The position numbers and the translations under genes are program-made. 64,000 bases of DNA, taken from positions 10,602,001 to 10,666,000 of the forward strand of contig JASJZC010000007.1 in NCBI GenBank assembly GCA_037178855.1, written 5' to 3'. Positions within the stretch are counted from its first letter, which is position 1; every line of letters begins with the position of its first letter. The notes beneath the pieces are model-generated. The model saw only the letters and a program-made list of their open reading frames with translations, did no database searches and was not told the DNA's origin. This document shows positions 60,175 through 64,000 of this stretch, piece after piece. Origin of the DNA: Oscheius sp. JU75 (taxonomy: Eukaryota; Nematoda; Chromadorea; Rhabditida; Rhabditidae).

Positions 60175-63100
60175 ATGTCAATCTCCTGGGGAACGCAGTA
60201 TCCGAAGCTCAAGACAAATCTTCGTCTTGCCATCAACCGACTGAAGATGATGGGTAAGAAGAAGACGGAGATGGCTATGAAGTCTAGGACGGAAATCGCC
60301 GACTACATCAGTGGTGAGTGATTTGTTTTTTGTTTTGCAATCATTTTTTTAGCAAACAAGGCTGATCGCGCTCGCATCAAGGTGGAACATATTATTCGTG
60401 AAGACTATCTTGTTGAAGCCTATGAAATTTTGGAGATGTACTGTGATCTTCTACTGGCTCGCTTCGGTCTTATAGAGCAGATGAAGTAAGATTTCACTTG
60501 TGTCTGTCTGAAGCCCCATTTTCAGAACTCTGGATGATGGTATCGCTGAATCTGTGATTAGTATTCTTTGGGCTGCTCCAAGACTCGCCTGTGATATCGC
60601 TGAATTCAAGGTGAGAGTTTTTGCTATTGATTCTGGTCATGAGTCAGCTTTTGTTACTGAAGTTATCACTTTGTTTGAAAATGATAACTTGTCCAAAGTA
60701 GCAGTAACGCTCTTGATGTTGAGTGAGTTCACCCCATGTCGTACCAGTTAAAAACGGCTTCGGAGAACGATGAGAGAGAAACTCTCGGTATACAGTATTC
60801 ACATGGTCAAAGTATACCGAAAATTTATCTTTCGTAGCTTCAGCAATTCTCTTCGAGCCGGCAGAGTGAACATGCTCTCTTATACGAGATTACCAGTAGA
60901 CGTTGTCTCCCGTACCATATATGTTGTCAAAAAATCTCTGTATTTTCTCGTACTAATTCGACAGATACTGTTCTCTCCCGTGCCGTCACTGTACTCACAG
61001 AAACTATTTTTCGAACCATTTCAGTCAAATGATTTCCATTTTGTAGCGTTGCGATAGTATGCAAAAAAAAACTCTCTTGTAAGGACACGACAGTCAGGGA
61101 ATATACAAATATACTATACTCTTGGCCGTTATTGTCCACACCTAATCTCCGAATTTCCAGGTCATTAGCGATCAACTGACTCACAAGTACGGCAAGCCGT
61201 TTGCTGAAGCAGCCCGGGCTAACCAGCTCGAATTTCCGGCCCAAGTCAATCCTCGACTCGTAGCCAAACTCAGTGTGACTGCACCACCGAAGATTCTTGT
61301 TGAAAAGTGGGAAACGTTATAAGTTTTATTGTTTCTTCTTGTTCAGATACATGATTTTGATTGCTGAATCCGCCGGCGTCGATTTCCACCCAGATCCTGA
61401 TGTCATGAGAGATGATGAGGTTGCTCAGGCCGAGCAGATGCTCATCGACTTCAAGAATGCTGGAAGCGCTAACCCTCGTCCGCCTCCCAGTGACGGAGCT
61501 GGTAGTGGATCTGGTGGAGCTGGAGGTGGAGGCTATGGATGGCAGTATCAGGGTGGACCACCGTCTCAAGCCAACTTCCCTCCGCAATGTAAGTCACACG
61601 CACGTCTGAGTTTATCTTTAAGATTGCAGTCCAAGGGTCATACAATGTTGAAAATGCATTCTATGCAGCGCCACATGGTAAGACCTATGTAGCTAACCAT
61701 ATCCCAACTAACAAGTGTGTGTCAAAACTTCACGCAACTCAATGTAACAACACTTCCGATCCCAACTGTAGTCCCCAGTTTCAAAAAGTTTTGTTGCCCG
61801 TACTTAACGTAGCTGGACACCCTATGTGTGGCTCTCGAATATAGTCTGTGTTAAAATCGTAGCAAGATCCTTGGGGTACAAGAGACCTTCCCTGTCTATA
61901 TGATCCAAAATACGTTTCAGGAAATAGATAGTCTAGCTAACCAGATTTTTCAGCTGTTTCCGCTCCTGTGGGTCCACCACCATTTGCTCAGCCACCAAGT
62001 TTTGCCCAGCCGCCTCAAGGATTCGGTGGAGGTAAGATTTCTAGAGTTTTCTTGCTTCCTCCCCCTGTGTTCTTTCTCAATTAACAATTCAGACGCTGAC
62101 AGTAATTTCTATGACGAATTGGGTGAGCATAGCATAGCAATCCTAAGTTGCCCAGCACGCTCTATGTTAATGTGCGTGGTTGTCCGAGCTTTTTCACGCT
62201 ACTACTTACCCTAACTGTCATATTTCAGACCAGTACCAGCAACCGAAGCCCAACAATGGACATCTGTACGATCAGGTTCCCGGCGATAATGGGTTGGTTT
62301 CCGTTTTTGGGAAGCGTTAAATTTGTTCCTTGTTTAGCGGCTACGAAGTTCCCTCAACGACCCCAGTCCAGTTGCCCAAAATTGGACCCAATGGACTTCC
62401 TATCGGACCCGATTCCAACTATCCTTATTTGAGTCAAAGGGTAAGTCTTGGACATGTTCTTTTCTTTTTTAGAGTTGCTTCTTAAACCGCTGCATATTCT
62501 GTTTCTTACCCGCCAGCTGATTCTCTGGTCGCTTAGTATTCTCCAGTAGGCTACATAACATTATTTCCTCTTTTACGCAACTCTTCTGCAGCCGAAACAA
62601 GAGTCGTTATTCGTGGTTATGATGTCCATAATGGGGGACAACGCGTTCATCTCGAAAGCTAAATTACGGCTTGCACCGCCTCGTCCCCGCCTCCCTTCTA
62701 GCAATTTATGGTATCTTGCAAGACTAATGCTCGCGGAGTAGACGAACGAGGAAGCCTCTCTGTCTATAGCTCCCGACACCATCATCATCTTTTTATGAAG
62801 CTATTCCTCCCACTGTTTCGTTTGACATGTCTAACATTGTTTGACTCCTCAGTTCATTGCATTATCATCGGAATTGCGCGACTAGACGCCCTCTTTGTTG
62901 ATGATCACACGTTCTTTTTAAACGGGGCTGTTTTGACGTCTTCCACTCCCTCTCTTTTTTACTTTTTGAACTCGTTTGTCTTTTAAGCCATGCTACTTAT
63001 GAGTCGTCGCAAGACCATCAATCTGACAGAGAACAAGAAGCCTAAGCGGTGTAACTCGTGTAAGAGAAGCAATAGCGCAAAGCCGGCCAAGAAGGGACAA

Positions 63101-63372
63101 TACATTTTAATCATATCATAACAAATTCTTATAGAACTCGCTTATGGAGGATCCTAAAAAGGACATGGCTCCTACCGCACCTCCTCAGTCGCTCAAGAAG
63201 CCGGACCACCTTGACAGTGGTAAAAGATTGAGTCTTTTCATTGAAAACTGATTTTTCAGCTATTCACTTCCCTGAACCACCCAGCAACTTTTCCACGGCT
63301 CCTTCGGGCAGCAACGAGCTCGATTTTGACGAGCTAGCTCGTCGCTTCGACGAGCTCAAGAAGAAACCTTAA
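60175..63372 (+). CDS. IST1: IST1, ESCRT-III-associated factor
   Basis: Twelve exons give 421 residues: 60175-60313, 60353-60485, 60526-60610, 61161-61306, 61347-61588, 61630-61677, 61954-62031, 62093-62122, 62229-62292, 62338-62440, 63135-63219 and 63260-63372. The Ist1 helical domain (about 5-180) has KLKTNLRLAINRLKMMGKKK, IADYISANKADRARIKVEH, YEILEMYCDLLLARFGLI and VNPRLVAKLSV. A Gly-rich and Pro/Gln-rich linker follows (PPPFAQPPSFAQPPQGFGG). The C-terminal MIT-interacting motif DFDELARRFDELKKK binds VPS4-type MIT domains. IST1 works with CHMP1 and VPS4 in endosomal sorting and membrane scission. An open frame in the last long intron (62992-63120) was not used because it breaks phase. Confidence 0.95.
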
Positions 63373-64000
63373 ATTGCGAGTTGTCATACACCCCCTTGCC
63401 CCCTCCGACTGTATGTATCCAAGGGCCTTCCTATGACTATGTGTATATTGAGCCAATTCGTAATCCCACTTTGTACCATGGTTGTTCTGTCAAATACAAG
63501 TAGAAAATCGAGTTCTATGGGGAAGGTCATATGACGAGATTCACAAGACAATGATGTCTCATTATCTACGGCATATAACGGATGCGCGAGGTGGGTTTCC
63601 CTCGCTCAATGAGACGACCTCCAACGATACATACGTCAAGAAAATGCGACAGGGAAGCTGAAAAAGTGCAGTGCAAGTTTCGACATTCGAGGTGAAATCT
63701 TATTAGATTTTTTTGTTTCACTTGAAACTGATAAGGACGTGATCCGATGCTGTCCTGAAAATTTACCATTATTTTGAAGACTTGCAGATTTAGGGTAGGA
63801 AATGAGCATCCTGTTGAAATAAAGTGAAACTCGAAAGTGGACGCAGAAGACGGCTAGTTCCTTGAATGATTTAATTTTCTTGAAGAACACTGAAGAGAGA
63901 CCCAGTCAATACACAAATGAGAAAAAGTGATATCCAGTTAATTTAATCGAAGAAAAGCAGTCCCCCGTCTATGCATAACCTCACTTGTTAAAATTAGTGT
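63373..64000. other. IST1 3' region, nothing else seen
   Basis: Contains the 3' UTR of IST1 and spacer. A minus-strand frame (63636-63890) has no recognisable feature. Confidence 0.5.

Noticed and set aside
62992-63120. Cys/Lys-rich ORF (CNSCKRS) in the last long IST1 intron
   Set aside because: Including it shifts the frame into a stop, while skipping it joins IST1 exons perfectly.

Overview
This window is nuclear DNA of a nematode, most likely a rhabditid. Genes are broken by many short introns, often 34-45 nt, that end in a TTTCAG-type acceptor. The recognisable proteins are animal (Six homeobox, ASPP, Cys-loop receptor, ATG13, IST1, AHA1). One channel resembles the nematode ACC/LGC anion channels. 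No bacterial-style operon or ribosome-binding-site signal is present. I rebuilt gene models by hand from reading frame, splice sites and family resemblance, and kept only exon chains whose phases join correctly.

Layout. 1-5.9 kb: no certain gene; scattered exon-like pieces at 3.4-5.5 kb. 5.9-7.3 kb (+): small four-TM protein. 7.5 kb: tRNA-like relic. 8.0-14.0 kb (+): two tandem Six-family homeobox genes. 14-22 kb: gene-poor, with simple repeats and a G-quadruplex-like tract. 22.1-28.0 kb (-): complete ASPP/iASPP homologue (ape-1). 30.5-31.6 kb (-): partly resolved unknown gene. 32.4-37.4 kb (-): Cys-loop anion channel subunit, with a possible His-rich nested gene on the other strand. 40.5-43.6 kb (-): membrane-anchored carboxylesterase. 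44.4-45.0 kb (-): second small four-TM protein. 45.8-47.3 kb (+): AHA1, the Hsp90 co-chaperone. 47.6-48.7 kb (+): broken RTE-type retrotransposon. 49.5-51.8 kb (+): ATG13. 52.5-56.6 kb (+): two tandem secreted class-3 lipases. 56.9-57.5 kb (+): small secreted basic protein. 57.8-59.1 kb (-): unknown protein. 59.3 kb: small non-autonomous Helitron. 60.2-63.4 kb (+): IST1 of the ESCRT-III pathway.

Functional links. The window mixes housekeeping genes (AHA1, ATG13, IST1), developmental regulators (two Six genes, ASPP), one neuronal receptor, and digestive or secreted hydrolases (esterase, two lipases). They do not form one pathway. Clear local structure comes from two tandem duplications (Six pair, lipase pair) and from mobile or tRNA-derived sequence in introns and spacers. 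The most unusual observation is a 20-base exact inverted match. It joins the internal breakpoint of the RTE fragment to a coding exon about 3.1 kb away, which suggests templated repair. I found no convincing new multi-gene system.
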